Part shown: piece after piece, positions 28,001 to 36,980 of the stretch
Position numbering within the stretch: the stretch's first letter is position 1
Layout of the letters: each line of letters opens with the position of its first letter
Notes under the pieces: generated by a model
Seen by the model: the letters and a program-made list of their open reading frames with translations, nothing else
What the model was told of the DNA's origin: nothing
The model's database searches: none
Assembly: GCA_029060065.1 (NCBI GenBank)
Contig: JAIDUT010000096.1
Span: 1 to 37,056 of the forward strand
Length of the DNA: 37,056 nt
Source of the DNA: Clostridia bacterium
GTDB lineage: Bacteria; Bacillota; Clostridia; Christensenellales; UBA3700
Reading direction: 5' to 3'
Translations under genes and position numbers: made by a program

Positions 28001-29744
28001 AAATGCTGAGAATTATCTTATCGGCTGGCAAATCAGCGACGGCGCGGAAGTTATAAAATTCATTGCCGGTAATTTATTAGGCGACCTTACTCCAGGCTAC
28101 GGTAGCGAATATAATTACGATTCCGACGGCGACGGCGAATTTGACTGTACGCTCATACGTCTGACCGCGTCGGTGGAGTTGGTGAGATATTACATAATGA
28201 TCAACGGTAAATCCTACGAGTTGTCACATAAAAACGGTTATACTATAGGTACGCTTGGAAGTTACGGTTATACGGAGTCTAAATATTATGGTTACAACGT
28301 TTTGCTTGAGACGATAGTCGGCGGAGTGACTAAGAATACGCGTTTTGAATTTGATGGAGGAATTGTAAACGTTAGTGACTTTATGTCATATTGGCAAAGT
28401 GGCATAAAAGAAATAACCGTAAATACGAAAATTGACAGCTCGCCAATTACAGTGGGTTTGACTTATGCTTACACATATAATTCGATTTATGATGCAGGTA
28501 AAGATAAGAATCCTACGAAATACACGGGGAATAAGGACGTATCGCTCAATTCAGTGTTTGTCAGAGGCTATAAGTTGGCGGATTGGACAGTAGACGGCGT
28601 AGAGATGAATAATACGTTGAATTACAAAACTTTGGGTATCAACAAATATTATAGCAACGCCAATGGTGTGACGGTGTCAAAGCACTTGAGCGCGAAATTG
28701 ACAAGAACTACTATAAAACCTTACTCGGTAACCATTAACACAATATCGGATGAGGTTGTGTACGTTGACTTGTCACGTTCAAGTTTTATGACGGGAATAA
28801 CTTTTAACATTTCTGATAAGTGTAAACAAGTTACTTTCGCAAATGGGTCTTGCAACGATACAGTCATAACAATAAAATCAAGAAGTGAAAAATTAATAAT
28901 AAATTTCAGTTATGTAACGATTAATGCACTTAGTGGAAAAAGCGCTGTTGACGCGTCGCTTTGTCCGTATCTTGAGTTATATTCTTATAATAGCGTGACG
29001 CTAGAAGGCGGAGAGGCGTCTATTAAGGAAGGCGGAGCCGGCATTAACTGTAAGAATTTAACGTTATTAGGCGAAACTTTTAAGATAATCGGAGGGAAAA
29101 GTATCTCTACAAAATACGCCGGAAGAGCCGGAATATATGGATATAGTGAGAAAGAAAATAACGTATATAAAGAAAAGTTAACGTTGAATATAAGTGCTAA
29201 AGATGTTCAGGTTACTGGCGGAGCTGGTTGTTATGTCAAACAGCCACAAGAACCAACTTCTACTTTTGAGGATAATAGTACTATTGGAGCCGACGGCGCT
29301 AACGGAAAAGCCGGAAGTAAAGGAACAGACGGCGCAGTTGCAATTTATTTCTCAGGCAATATAGTAATTAACAGCGGTTATAAACTTACTTGCACCGGCG
29401 GACAGGGCGGTAACGGAAGCAACGGCGCTAACGGTCAGAAAGGCGGTGACGGAAAAGACTATAAAGTTGGTTCACTTTATAAAGCCCCGGGCAACGGCGG
29501 AAACGGCGGCAATGGCGGAAACGGCGGAAACGGAGCTATACCAATGATATGTGGCGGTACTTTTACGAAAAGCGGTGAGTATAAGTCTTATAACGGCGCA
29601 GGCGGACAAGGCGGTTATGGAGGTCTTGGCGCGCCGGCTGGTGCGCGAAGTAAAAATATTTTTGGGAAGTACACGAATGGAACTAAAGGCGCAAACGGAA
29701 AAGCTGGTGATGCCGGCACTGCAGGAATAAGTACAGCCGCATAA
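25026..29744 (+). CDS. Giant secreted surface-type protein: signal peptide, internal hydrophobic segment, InlB-type repeat, Gly-rich collagen/PGRS-like tail
   Basis: 1572 aa; SD AAGGGGG; signal LTANLVAIILLLSMVLCFALSVTYATA; DVTFMVDGNVYQDP...KKGYDFNGWKNGEEL...LVADW; GGQGGNGSNGANGQKGGDG / GNGGNGGNGGNGGNG tail. Confidence 0.85.
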   Translation: MHYKRKSLTANLVAIILLLSMVLCFALSVTYATADSNAPALSADVGIATTALNDGDYSSYTDKELPSTLNKDNIAQYIPVEKFNTDGTTVFNGRNYGFVIYSNAKTNHVLIFKEEYTTHNDGEGYDVMLKVIYENSFFKSGKTIYNANSPYSLSLSNIKIEDTIFDSDMTNNIASSEYNCNNDSGAYYVQALAENNVSFYDKTTSASYAIAVTTCVVTIGVSIFCPPAGAVIASGVAASLTVAGMVPVLLDVAATDNMWVDTTTVNTAVSFPLTRQGQITQYGGLRKNLSVQVKDDSDEYIGRSGDYTKTSFRVVNDNNKDYYVYNNISFDITRYNGAGHHKVDDATIESVYSVTGTDCTQYSQVTESDENFEFESYYRISPMAKTNLFNFTPNQAGNYSIMVPPSYYVTVDGEAQLDNWVHVGAKGCKIGIASSLGMKTGDKVYSRLLPQDFYNGEIAFTNISILKDQRFNINEPTQVKNLAYSIESSNVTNNDLYVLDAGENVDSFDMYIADEDLNVLAKAVKKDGKLYVNYPMKADTLYTVVCVNKSGETLDVSVARESGMKIEEGCYVGIQGLYYAYKPRYTQFYSIHGAEFYDENMNRLSTEDVFLQSEETYYLWNNSPEEMEVMISVQSYYPYFKLGEIYYCENNFNEIIAFFPEVTALYKFDNGTYDIYSDDLIAEDVTSFVLERHTNYVFIKRQIGGYTKIYFDSEELSFGENSIEATSPYSVYTYDVEELARLEITIDKSNSLFVYDKAFNEIVCDHGYLLTAGEYYVIVKEGGAYNITIQEYIQEIDVTFMVDGNVYQDPAGAKYYYGKKATLPVPTKKGYDFNGWKNGEELICDSNGETYEELLEDSLVLVADWTIRNVIMEINLGANTAKWYWTGDKFDSQNQPAYFEGDVIGQLVDMKNEFVKLDEGKKQGYFLSTFDYELISSANHVDYYEFTPVWEVEKYFIEFAPPYAQLYKTKKAVAFGAEITEAIFPSQAFYFENAENYLIGWQISDGAEVIKFIAGNLLGDLTPGYGSEYNYDSDGDGEFDCTLIRLTASVELVRYYIMINGKSYELSHKNGYTIGTLGSYGYTESKYYGYNVLLETIVGGVTKNTRFEFDGGIVNVSDFMSYWQSGIKEITVNTKIDSSPITVGLTYAYTYNSIYDAGKDKNPTKYTGNKDVSLNSVFVRGYKLADWTVDGVEMNNTLNYKTLGINKYYSNANGVTVSKHLSAKLTRTTIKPYSVTINTISDEVVYVDLSRSSFMTGITFNISDKCKQVTFANGSCNDTVITIKSRSEKLIINFSYVTINALSGKSAVDASLCPYLELYSYNSVTLEGGEASIKEGGAGINCKNLTLLGETFKIIGGKSISTKYAGRAGIYGYSEKENNVYKEKLTLNISAKDVQVTGGAGCYVKQPQEPTSTFEDNSTIGADGANGKAGSKGTDGAVAIYFSGNIVINSGYKLTCTGGQGGNGSNGANGQKGGDGKDYKVGSLYKAPGNGGNGGNGGNGGNGAIPMICGGTFTKSGEYKSYNGAGGQGGYGGLGAPAGARSKNIFGKYTNGTKGANGKAGDAGTAGISTAA
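29497..29535 (+). repeat. Short tandem GGC GGM AAY repeat encoding GGNGGNGGNGGN
   Basis: GGCGGAAACGGCGGCAATGGCGGAAACGGCGGAAACGGA. Confidence 0.8.
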
Positions 29745-29759
29745 AGTTGAGAAAGCATA

Positions 29760-29789
29760 TTGATATTGTCAGGCTTGTTATGGTATAAT
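29760..29789 (+). promoter_or_regulatory. Promoter for the ABC transporter pair
   Basis: TTGATA (29760-29765), 18 nt, TATAAT (29784-29789); SD AAGGTG before ATG 29813. Confidence 0.65.
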
Positions 29790-29812
29790 TAAAAAAATGA
29801 TAAGGTGATTAG

Positions 29813-30566
29813 ATGTTAGAACTAAAAAATATTAGTAAGACCTATAAGCCCAAGAAAGGAGTGCCCGTACAGGCGCTCAAAGATATATCGCTGTCCTTTG
29901 AGGACAGCGGTATGGTCTTTTTATTAGGTAAGTCGGGTAGCGGTAAATCTACGCTTCTCAATCTCATAGGCGGACTGGATCTTGCGGATAGCGGAGAGAT
30001 AGTCATAGACGGCAAGTCGTCAAAGGAATTTAAGCAATCTGATTACGACAGTTATCGCAATACGTACGTGGGCTTTATATTTCAGGAGTACAATATTCTC
30101 GATGAATTTACGGTAGGCGAGAATATCTCTTTGGCATTAGAACTTCAGAGCCAAAAGAGCAACAGACAACGCCTTGAAGAGGTATTAAAAGAAGTAGACT
30201 TAGAGGGGTATGCGGATAGAAAACCCAACGAGTTGTCGGGCGGGCAGAAGCAGAGAGTAGCCATAGCCAGAGCGATAATCAAGGACCCCAAGATAGTAAT
30301 GGCAGACGAGCCTACGGGAGCATTGGACAGCGAGACGGGCAAGGCGATATTCGACACGCTCAAGAGATTATCCCAAGATAGACTTGTGATAGTGGTATCG
30401 CACGACAGAGAATTTGCCGAGCAGTATGGGGATAGGATAATAGAACTCGCGGACGGCGAAGTAATAAGCGACAGCGCAGAGGTAAGCGACAGAGAGAAAA
30501 ACGAAACGCCAAATGTGGAGTTAAAGAAATCGCGTTTGCCGTATAGACGCGCCTTAGCTATGGGCG
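29813..30566 (+). repeat. Near-identical direct repeat, copy A (ATPase half), paired with 32807-33578
   Basis: By-eye alignment: about 14 substitutions over the first roughly 670 nt; similarity collapses after GCCTTAGCTATGGGCG. Confidence 0.88.
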
Positions 30567-32797
30567 CCAAGACTATGCGTCGCAAGAGATTTAGACTTGC
30601 GATTACCATATTGCTGTGCTTTCTCAGCTTTTCCGCCTTTGGTCTCGCCGACGTAATGGTCGGTTTTGACGTCAAAAAGACGATAACTTCGAATTTTTAT
30701 GAGAGCAACGAAAATTATATCTCTATCAACGCGCAAATATTAGGCGAAGACCCAGGAGATTATACTTTGAGAGAAGAATGCTCGGAAGAAGATTTGCAGA
30801 GGTTAAGACAACTCACAGGACTTGATTTCCAAGGCGTAATCGACGCGCGTTTTGCGCCATATGTTTGGGATAGCGATTTGCTTGAGTTAGATAATGGGAC
30901 AGAGTATTATTCTGCAGGCGACAGGACAGGATCCGGATGGGCCGGTTCTTTGCCTGCGTCGCAGGAGTTATTCGACGCTTTAGGCTTTAAGTTGTACGGA
31001 AGATTGCCTGGCAATGAAAATGAAATCGTCATTACTAGACGCAGATACGATCAGTATAAATTGGCGGGAATAGAATTGAGAGGCGGAAGAGAAGATATTA
31101 CGCCTGAGGAGATAGGAGACTTCCAAGATTTTTTGGATAATATTATTCCCAGAATAAACGCTTCCGGATATCTTACAGGAAATAATTATGGACCTTTATA
31201 CATTGTAGGTGTGGTGGATACTTTTGCTGACGCCGACGGAAGACTTTTAAGTTGTAATCCCGACAATAATTATTATCTTAACTGGACTCTAAGAAGATAT
31301 TTTGAAAAAGGTTATCACAATCTCAGTTTTATTCATCAATCTCTTTATGATAAGTGGATAGAAGAAAATGAGGTAAAAGAAGATGCGACAGGTTTCGGTA
31401 AAGCGGGAGGAATATGGTTTAATGGAGCAACTAGTAGTGAAGGGGTTGCTTCGCAGGAAGCGCTGAAATACGTCGATAATATCATTTGGTTGGACGGAAA
31501 GGGAGATAGGAAAGAGCTTGCCGAGAATGAGGTAGTTATAGGTATCGATAGCGCCGTGAGATTGTGGCCTGCCGGCAACGCTTTGGCAGAGAGCATTGCG
31601 CGAAGCGCCAGATACACCAAGAGATTTTTCAACAACCAAGTTACGTTTGAGTATATGAGTTTGAGTGCTTTTAGGGATGGTGGCGCAAGTCTTGTAGCGT
31701 ATTGCGAAGAGGCGGAAAAACTACCGTCGGAGAAGCTCGAGATATACAAACAATATTGCAAGGACGTTGGGAATATATTTGACGACGGCGCCAATTTCAA
31801 GATGCACGACTGTTTGGTTAATACGAATCATTTCTGGAGCGGTTCGGATCCCGATACTTTACAGGAAAGTCAATGGAGATTTTCATATGCCTGCTATTTG
31901 TCATGCGAAAGTCAAGGGGACGTTCAAGGCGGTTATTACGATAATATTACCGGCGAGGCTTGCGGAAAAGCTGTGTCGGAGAAAAATACGAATAGAGTAT
32001 TTGTAGAGAATCGCATAGAGAAGGCGTTGAGTTCTATGAGTCAAATAGACGCTCAAGATTATGAGCTTAATTTCAGCGGTACTCAACACAGGACCGATTA
32101 TTCAGATATTCAGTATGATTCTGCGCCAACCATAGTGGGTATTTACTTCCCAAAAGAGGGGTATCCAAGCGACTATATGATCAATGACAAGGCGTATTAC
32201 AAAAGCCTTGATTACGAGCCTATAATGTATAATTTTTTGATTGCGCCTTTGTCGGGAAGCGCAAGGACAAAAGAAGCGATTAATTTGATCACCGATTTGC
32301 ACTTTGATATGAGCGAGTTTAGGACTTTTTATTGCAACAATCCTATTTACTTCGAATTGCAAGATGTGGCGGTTACCTACAATGGGTTACAGAAATTTAT
32401 GTATTGGGGAAGCGCAATAATAGGATTGTTCTCAATATTGTTGCTTGGCAATTATATAGAACTTTCCATATCGTCCAAGAAAAGAGAGATTGGCATACTG
32501 CGAGCGGTGGGCGCTAAGAAGAGCGATATATTTGCTATATTTATCAACGAGGGCGCGATTATCACCGCAATAGTAGTCCTGTTGGCGGTTATGGGCGCAG
32601 GCTTCCTGACCTTAGGATTTAATATGCTTGCTCCGTCAGCCTTTGGATTGACTTATAATATAAAGGTGTTGAGTTTCGGCATAAGACAGATTGCGGTGCT
32701 TTTGGCATTATGCTTCGGCACTACGGCAATCGCCAGCGCTATACCGCTGATTAAGTTGTCTAAGAAAAAGCCTGTAGATTGTATTCAAGACAGATAA
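29813..32797 (+). CDS. ABC transporter ATPase-permease fusion (MacB/FtsX-like), copy 1
   Basis: 994 aa; Walker A GKSGSGKST, signature LSGGQKQRVAIARA, Walker B IVMADEPTGALD; TM after about residue 255, large extracytoplasmic domain, three C-terminal TMs with KKREIGILRAVGAKKSDIFAIF. Confidence 0.9.
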   Translation: MLELKNISKTYKPKKGVPVQALKDISLSFEDSGMVFLLGKSGSGKSTLLNLIGGLDLADSGEIVIDGKSSKEFKQSDYDSYRNTYVGFIFQEYNILDEFTVGENISLALELQSQKSNRQRLEEVLKEVDLEGYADRKPNELSGGQKQRVAIARAIIKDPKIVMADEPTGALDSETGKAIFDTLKRLSQDRLVIVVSHDREFAEQYGDRIIELADGEVISDSAEVSDREKNETPNVELKKSRLPYRRALAMGAKTMRRKRFRLAITILLCFLSFSAFGLADVMVGFDVKKTITSNFYESNENYISINAQILGEDPGDYTLREECSEEDLQRLRQLTGLDFQGVIDARFAPYVWDSDLLELDNGTEYYSAGDRTGSGWAGSLPASQELFDALGFKLYGRLPGNENEIVITRRRYDQYKLAGIELRGGREDITPEEIGDFQDFLDNIIPRINASGYLTGNNYGPLYIVGVVDTFADADGRLLSCNPDNNYYLNWTLRRYFEKGYHNLSFIHQSLYDKWIEENEVKEDATGFGKAGGIWFNGATSSEGVASQEALKYVDNIIWLDGKGDRKELAENEVVIGIDSAVRLWPAGNALAESIARSARYTKRFFNNQVTFEYMSLSAFRDGGASLVAYCEEAEKLPSEKLEIYKQYCKDVGNIFDDGANFKMHDCLVNTNHFWSGSDPDTLQESQWRFSYACYLSCESQGDVQGGYYDNITGEACGKAVSEKNTNRVFVENRIEKALSSMSQIDAQDYELNFSGTQHRTDYSDIQYDSAPTIVGIYFPKEGYPSDYMINDKAYYKSLDYEPIMYNFLIAPLSGSARTKEAINLITDLHFDMSEFRTFYCNNPIYFELQDVAVTYNGLQKFMYWGSAIIGLFSILLLGNYIELSISSKKREIGILRAVGAKKSDIFAIFINEGAIITAIVVLLAVMGAGFLTLGFNMLAPSAFGLTYNIKVLSFGIRQIAVLLALCFGTTAIASAIPLIKLSKKKPVDCIQDR

Positions 32798-32806
32798 AGA
32801 GGGAAG

Positions 32807-33578
32807 ATGTTAGAACTAAAAAATATTAGTAAGACCTATAAGCCCAAGAAAGGAGTGCCCGTACGGGCGCTCAAAGATATATCGCTGTCCTTTGAGGACA
32901 GCGGTATGGTCTTTTTATTAGGTAAGTCGGGTAGCGGTAAATCTACGCTTCTCAATCTCATAGGCGGACTGGATCTTGCGGATAGCGGAGAGATAGTCAT
33001 AGACGGCAAGTCGTCAAAGGAATTTAAGCAATCTGATTACGACAGTTATCGCAATACGTACGTGGGCTTTATATTTCAGGAGTACAATATTCTCGATGAA
33101 TTTACGGTAGGCGAGAATATCTCTTTGGCATTAGAACTTCAGAGCCAAAAGAGCAATAGACAACGCCTTGAAGAGGTATTAAAAGAAGTAGACTTAGAGG
33201 GGTATGCTGACAGAAAGCCCAACGAGTTGTCGGGCGGACAGAAGCAGAGAGTAGCCATAGCAAGAGCGATAATCAAGGACCCGAGGATAATAATGGCAGA
33301 CGAGCCTACGGGAGCATTGGACAGCGAGACGGGCAAGGCTATATTCGACACGCTCAAGAGATTATCCCAAGACAGACTTGTGATAGTGGTATCGCACGAC
33401 AGAGAATTTGCCGAGCAGTATGGGGATAGGATAATAGAACTCGCCGACGGCGAAGTGATAAGCGACAGCGCAGAGGTAAGCGACAGCGCAGAGGTAAGCG
33501 ACAGAGAGAAAAAAGAAATGCCGAGCGTAGAGTTAAAGAAATCGCGCTTGCCGTATAGACGCGCCTTAGCTATGGGCG
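32807..33578 (+). repeat. Near-identical direct repeat, copy B (ATPase half), 18 nt longer than copy A
   Basis: See copy A; the length difference is explained by an 18-bp tandem duplication. Confidence 0.88.
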
Positions 33579-35785
33579 GAAAGAGCATGAAGACAAAGCC
33601 CATAAGGCTAATGATAACTATTGTCTTATGTATTATCAGTTTTGCATTCTTCGGACTTGCAGATACCTTAGCGTCTTACAATACGAGTAAGGCGACGGTC
33701 AAGTCTATAATGAACAACAATTACGATACTTTAGCGGTTACGTCGGGTGGCGGAGCAGTAAAAAAAGACGTCGCTTATCTCAAAGAGAAGACGGGTATTG
33801 AGTTCTTAGGAGTTGCCACTTTCGGAGACAGCGCGCAAACTTTGCCGATAATTTACAGCAAGAAACTTAGAGGATCGAGCGGTAAAGACGTGTATTACAA
33901 TCTCTCTTTGAGCGGGTACTTGCCAGCCGAGAAGATTATCGACGGCAAAAAGCATAAGTTAATAGCGGGAGAGATGCCCAAGAGCGATTATGAAATTGTG
34001 GTGAGCAAATATACTTATGAGCAATTTGCGCTGGGCGGGATACGCCTTACTGACGGCGAAGATACGGTTTATATCGAGCCGGAAGAGATTGCCACACTTC
34101 AAGACTTTGTAGACAAGGCTTATTTACAAGTGGAGATTCAAGACGGGCTTATGACTTGGAAAGTCGTCGGCGTGGTAGATACGCTGGAAGATCCCGACGG
34201 TAGATACGCCGTGCTTAAGCCAAATGCAAAGCGCGAGGGTATGTCTACAGAGAAATACAATATGCTTTCAATCGAGTGCAACGAATATTTCAATTATTCT
34301 TATCACTCAATAGGTTACGTTACGCAAAACGCTTACGATGAAATATGCGCTTTGCGCGGAGATAGCAGTCTTTTGGGAGTTGCTTCCAAAGGCAGTCTTA
34401 CTTTGAGCAATTCGTCTAATCGCTATATGGGGTCGTTCGTAAACGTCGTTGACGACACGTACCTTAACGATTTCCAAATCGAGTGGATTGACGATACTCC
34501 TAGAACTGCGCTGAAAGATAATGAGTTGGTCATTGGCGCAAAGTTACTTGCGGAAATAGGTCAGGATATTCCCTCATATACTCAAGTGAGCGTCAATCAG
34601 ACTTTTTTTGAGGGACTTGTTGATTTTTCTTCTTTTGGTCTTTCTTTGGATTCGCTGAAAGAATACGGAGGACTGTATATCGGCAGTTGTCAATACGCAG
34701 AGAGCGCAGACGACAACCAGATCAATGCTTTCAAAGAATTTATCAATTCCATCGGCAACAATCTTGACGAAGAAACGCGTCAAATGGTAAGAGCTTTGGC
34801 AGTAAGGACGTGTTTGGACAGCGTTGCTTACCTACAAGACGATTATCAGCTTGACCCATACGCCGAAGATTTTAGCGCATTGCAATGGAGATTGCTTTAT
34901 TCAGGATATCTTTTGACGGAAAAATTCGATTTCTTCGATTTTGCAGATACTGTTCCCGGAGGCTATGCTGTCAACGTTGCAGGCGGACTTAGCGGAAGCG
35001 AAATAAAAGAGCAATTCGGTTTAGAGTTGTACAATAAGTACTTAATCAAAGAGATAAGCCAAAAGAATTTCGAGAGCTTGAAAGTTATATTCCACTACGG
35101 TAATGAGCTACAATTAGATAATTCGCTTAAAATCGTTGGTGTCTATAACGACTTAAGTTCTTCCCAGTCGGATATTTACGTAATTAACAACGTCGTTTAC
35201 TCTTACGCGCAAAAGGCGCTTACTCCCGACTATGCATTTTTGATTGCGCCTATGACAGGCGATAAGCAAGTAGTCGAGAAGTTGGTGGATATGCATTACG
35301 GCAATGACGGAGAAAGCGTATACAGTATTCACAATTCTGTAATGATTGCAATGGCGCTTAAGGGAAGTACTTTTACTAAACTCGGCAATGTTTTTCTTTA
35401 CGTAGGTCTGGCATTAGCGGTATTCTCAATCGTGCTTATGAGCAACTATATCGCAGTGTCTATCTCCTCGCAGAAAAAGCAAATCGGTATCTTGCGAGCT
35501 TTGGGTGCAAGAGGTTCCGACGTATTTGCGATTTTCTACAGCGAAAGCCTTATTATTTCCATAGTCAACTTCGTCTTGGCTACGGTTTTGGCTTTTGTCG
35601 CAAGCCTTGTAATCAACGCTAAAGTCGCAGGTGATTTCGGTCTGCAAATTACCTTTATGCTCTTCGGCTTTAGGCAGGTCATCATATTGCTGATAATCAA
35701 CGTAGCGATTGCCGTTCTTGCAAGTCTGTTGCCAATCTATAGAATGTCCAAGAAGAAGCCTATAGATTGTATTTACGATAAGTAA
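32807..35785 (+). CDS. ABC transporter ATPase-permease fusion (MacB/FtsX-like), copy 2
   Basis: 992 aa; same ATPase motifs as copy 1; diverged permease; C-terminal KKQIGILRALGARGSDVFAIFYSES. Confidence 0.9.
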   Translation: MLELKNISKTYKPKKGVPVRALKDISLSFEDSGMVFLLGKSGSGKSTLLNLIGGLDLADSGEIVIDGKSSKEFKQSDYDSYRNTYVGFIFQEYNILDEFTVGENISLALELQSQKSNRQRLEEVLKEVDLEGYADRKPNELSGGQKQRVAIARAIIKDPRIIMADEPTGALDSETGKAIFDTLKRLSQDRLVIVVSHDREFAEQYGDRIIELADGEVISDSAEVSDSAEVSDREKKEMPSVELKKSRLPYRRALAMGGKSMKTKPIRLMITIVLCIISFAFFGLADTLASYNTSKATVKSIMNNNYDTLAVTSGGGAVKKDVAYLKEKTGIEFLGVATFGDSAQTLPIIYSKKLRGSSGKDVYYNLSLSGYLPAEKIIDGKKHKLIAGEMPKSDYEIVVSKYTYEQFALGGIRLTDGEDTVYIEPEEIATLQDFVDKAYLQVEIQDGLMTWKVVGVVDTLEDPDGRYAVLKPNAKREGMSTEKYNMLSIECNEYFNYSYHSIGYVTQNAYDEICALRGDSSLLGVASKGSLTLSNSSNRYMGSFVNVVDDTYLNDFQIEWIDDTPRTALKDNELVIGAKLLAEIGQDIPSYTQVSVNQTFFEGLVDFSSFGLSLDSLKEYGGLYIGSCQYAESADDNQINAFKEFINSIGNNLDEETRQMVRALAVRTCLDSVAYLQDDYQLDPYAEDFSALQWRLLYSGYLLTEKFDFFDFADTVPGGYAVNVAGGLSGSEIKEQFGLELYNKYLIKEISQKNFESLKVIFHYGNELQLDNSLKIVGVYNDLSSSQSDIYVINNVVYSYAQKALTPDYAFLIAPMTGDKQVVEKLVDMHYGNDGESVYSIHNSVMIAMALKGSTFTKLGNVFLYVGLALAVFSIVLMSNYIAVSISSQKKQIGILRALGARGSDVFAIFYSESLIISIVNFVLATVLAFVASLVINAKVAGDFGLQITFMLFGFRQVIILLIINVAIAVLASLLPIYRMSKKKPIDCIYDK
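33463..33498 (+). repeat. 18-bp perfect tandem duplication in the ATPase-permease linker
   Basis: CGACAGCGCAGAGGTAAG x2 (adds DSAEVS); present once in copy 1. Confidence 0.92.
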
Positions 35786-35804
35786 AATCGTATTAGCTTA
35801 AGAC

Positions 35805-36980
35805 CTAATCAATTATGTATTCAAACGATTGGTCTTGAGTTACGCAATAGTAAAGTTTGTCTCGAAGGTCGTAGATAGTTTTCGCATGGGGATGCCCATG
35901 TTTATTTCCGAGTCCAAACGAAAGAATGAACCCTCGCGCATGTAAATCTAAATTGTTAATATATTCCCAATTATCTGATGAGCCATGATGCGGTACTTGT
36001 AAGAATAAAATATTATTTTTATTTTCTTCATCATTAATAAAATCCAAAGCTTGAGTAAATTCTTTATCCAATACTGCATCGCCAGTTAAGACAGTGATGT
36101 TTTTATTTGAATTTTGATAAATGTCTATGTAATAGAAAGCGGATTTTAGCCTATTATAATATTTATATTCTATGTCCTGAACAGAATTTTGCGGATAATG
36201 TACCAATACGAGCGATGAAATATTCAATCCACCTTGCAATCCATATTTGTTTTTTCTTCCGAATATGTCTTCATATTCACTTGCTAATTCTTCTATTTTC
36301 TTTTTTGAGTGTAAAATAAAATCTATGATATCACTATCATTATAACTTTTATGTCCTCATTTTTTCATTAAACTATTAATTTAAAAATTCAAATCTGAAA
36401 TTATTTCTTCATTCAAATGCCTTTGAAAAATCTTAAATTCCCAATACTTTTTTTTATTATTCGGGAAGCAAAATTCAATCGGGGCAGTAGCATTGTTTTC
36501 TCCTGTAATTATAACTTGCGTATTAATGTCAAGTCGGTTTTCTTCAATGCCGTATAATGTTTTCAATATCTTATAAAGCTCTCGGCGTCTTTGTTCATTG
36601 TCTTCTTCTATGTTGTCGCCAAAATCGTTGTTATTTTTGCCTTCCAAATCATAAAAAGCTATATATGCTAATACAAATCTCTTAAAAGTATCATCACCCA
36701 TTATATATGGCAAATACAATTTATCGACACTACATTTGGTTAAAAGGTCATATATTCCGTTAATATGGTCTTTATGTAAGTGCGATACGACAATAAAGTC
36801 GATATGTGGTTTTGTATTAATACTGTCGCGCATCTCTTCAATATATTCTTCAATTTGTTTTTTGAGATAAAAATTTCTACTTTCGCTACCGCAATCGTAT
36901 ACAAAATTGTATGTGCCGTGCATGAGAGACCCTGTATAAAACAGCCCTTGTCCGACTCCTCGAAACTTAAATTTATTCAT
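35805..36980 (-). pseudogene. Metallo-beta-lactamase-fold hydrolase (ComEC-MBL-like), split by two in-frame stops
   Basis: 5' part 36980-36381 (VVSHLHKDHINGIYDLL) and 3' part 36356-35805 (VLTGDAV, FLQVPHHGSSDN) lie in the same frame, separated by TAA (36383-36381) and TGA (36359-36357); SD AAGGAG upstream of ATG 36980. Confidence 0.75.

Noticed and set aside
29285-29740. Gly-rich tail DNA as a CRISPR-like or mobile repeat array
   Set aside because: Repeat units are 6-9 nt, codon-phased and inside an intact ORF; no spacers or conserved longer repeats.
30145-30675. Antisense ORFs such as 30145..30675, 33139..33603 and 26511..27449 (minus) and other overlapping track ORFs
   Set aside because: They lie opposite strongly supported genes, have no recognisable domains, and look like codon-bias shadows.
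29813-33578. Insertion sequence or transposon explaining the ABC duplication
   Set aside because: No transposase, terminal inverted repeats or target-site duplications found; the repeat lies exactly within coding modules.
36357-36383. Alternative genetic code (TGA read as Trp) joining the MBL halves
   Set aside because: A TAA also interrupts the frame, and other genes in the window terminate normally, so recoding of TGA alone would not fuse the halves.
35805-36980. ComEC competence gene
   Set aside because: Only the MBL-type hydrolase part is present; no OB fold or competence transmembrane domain is visible.
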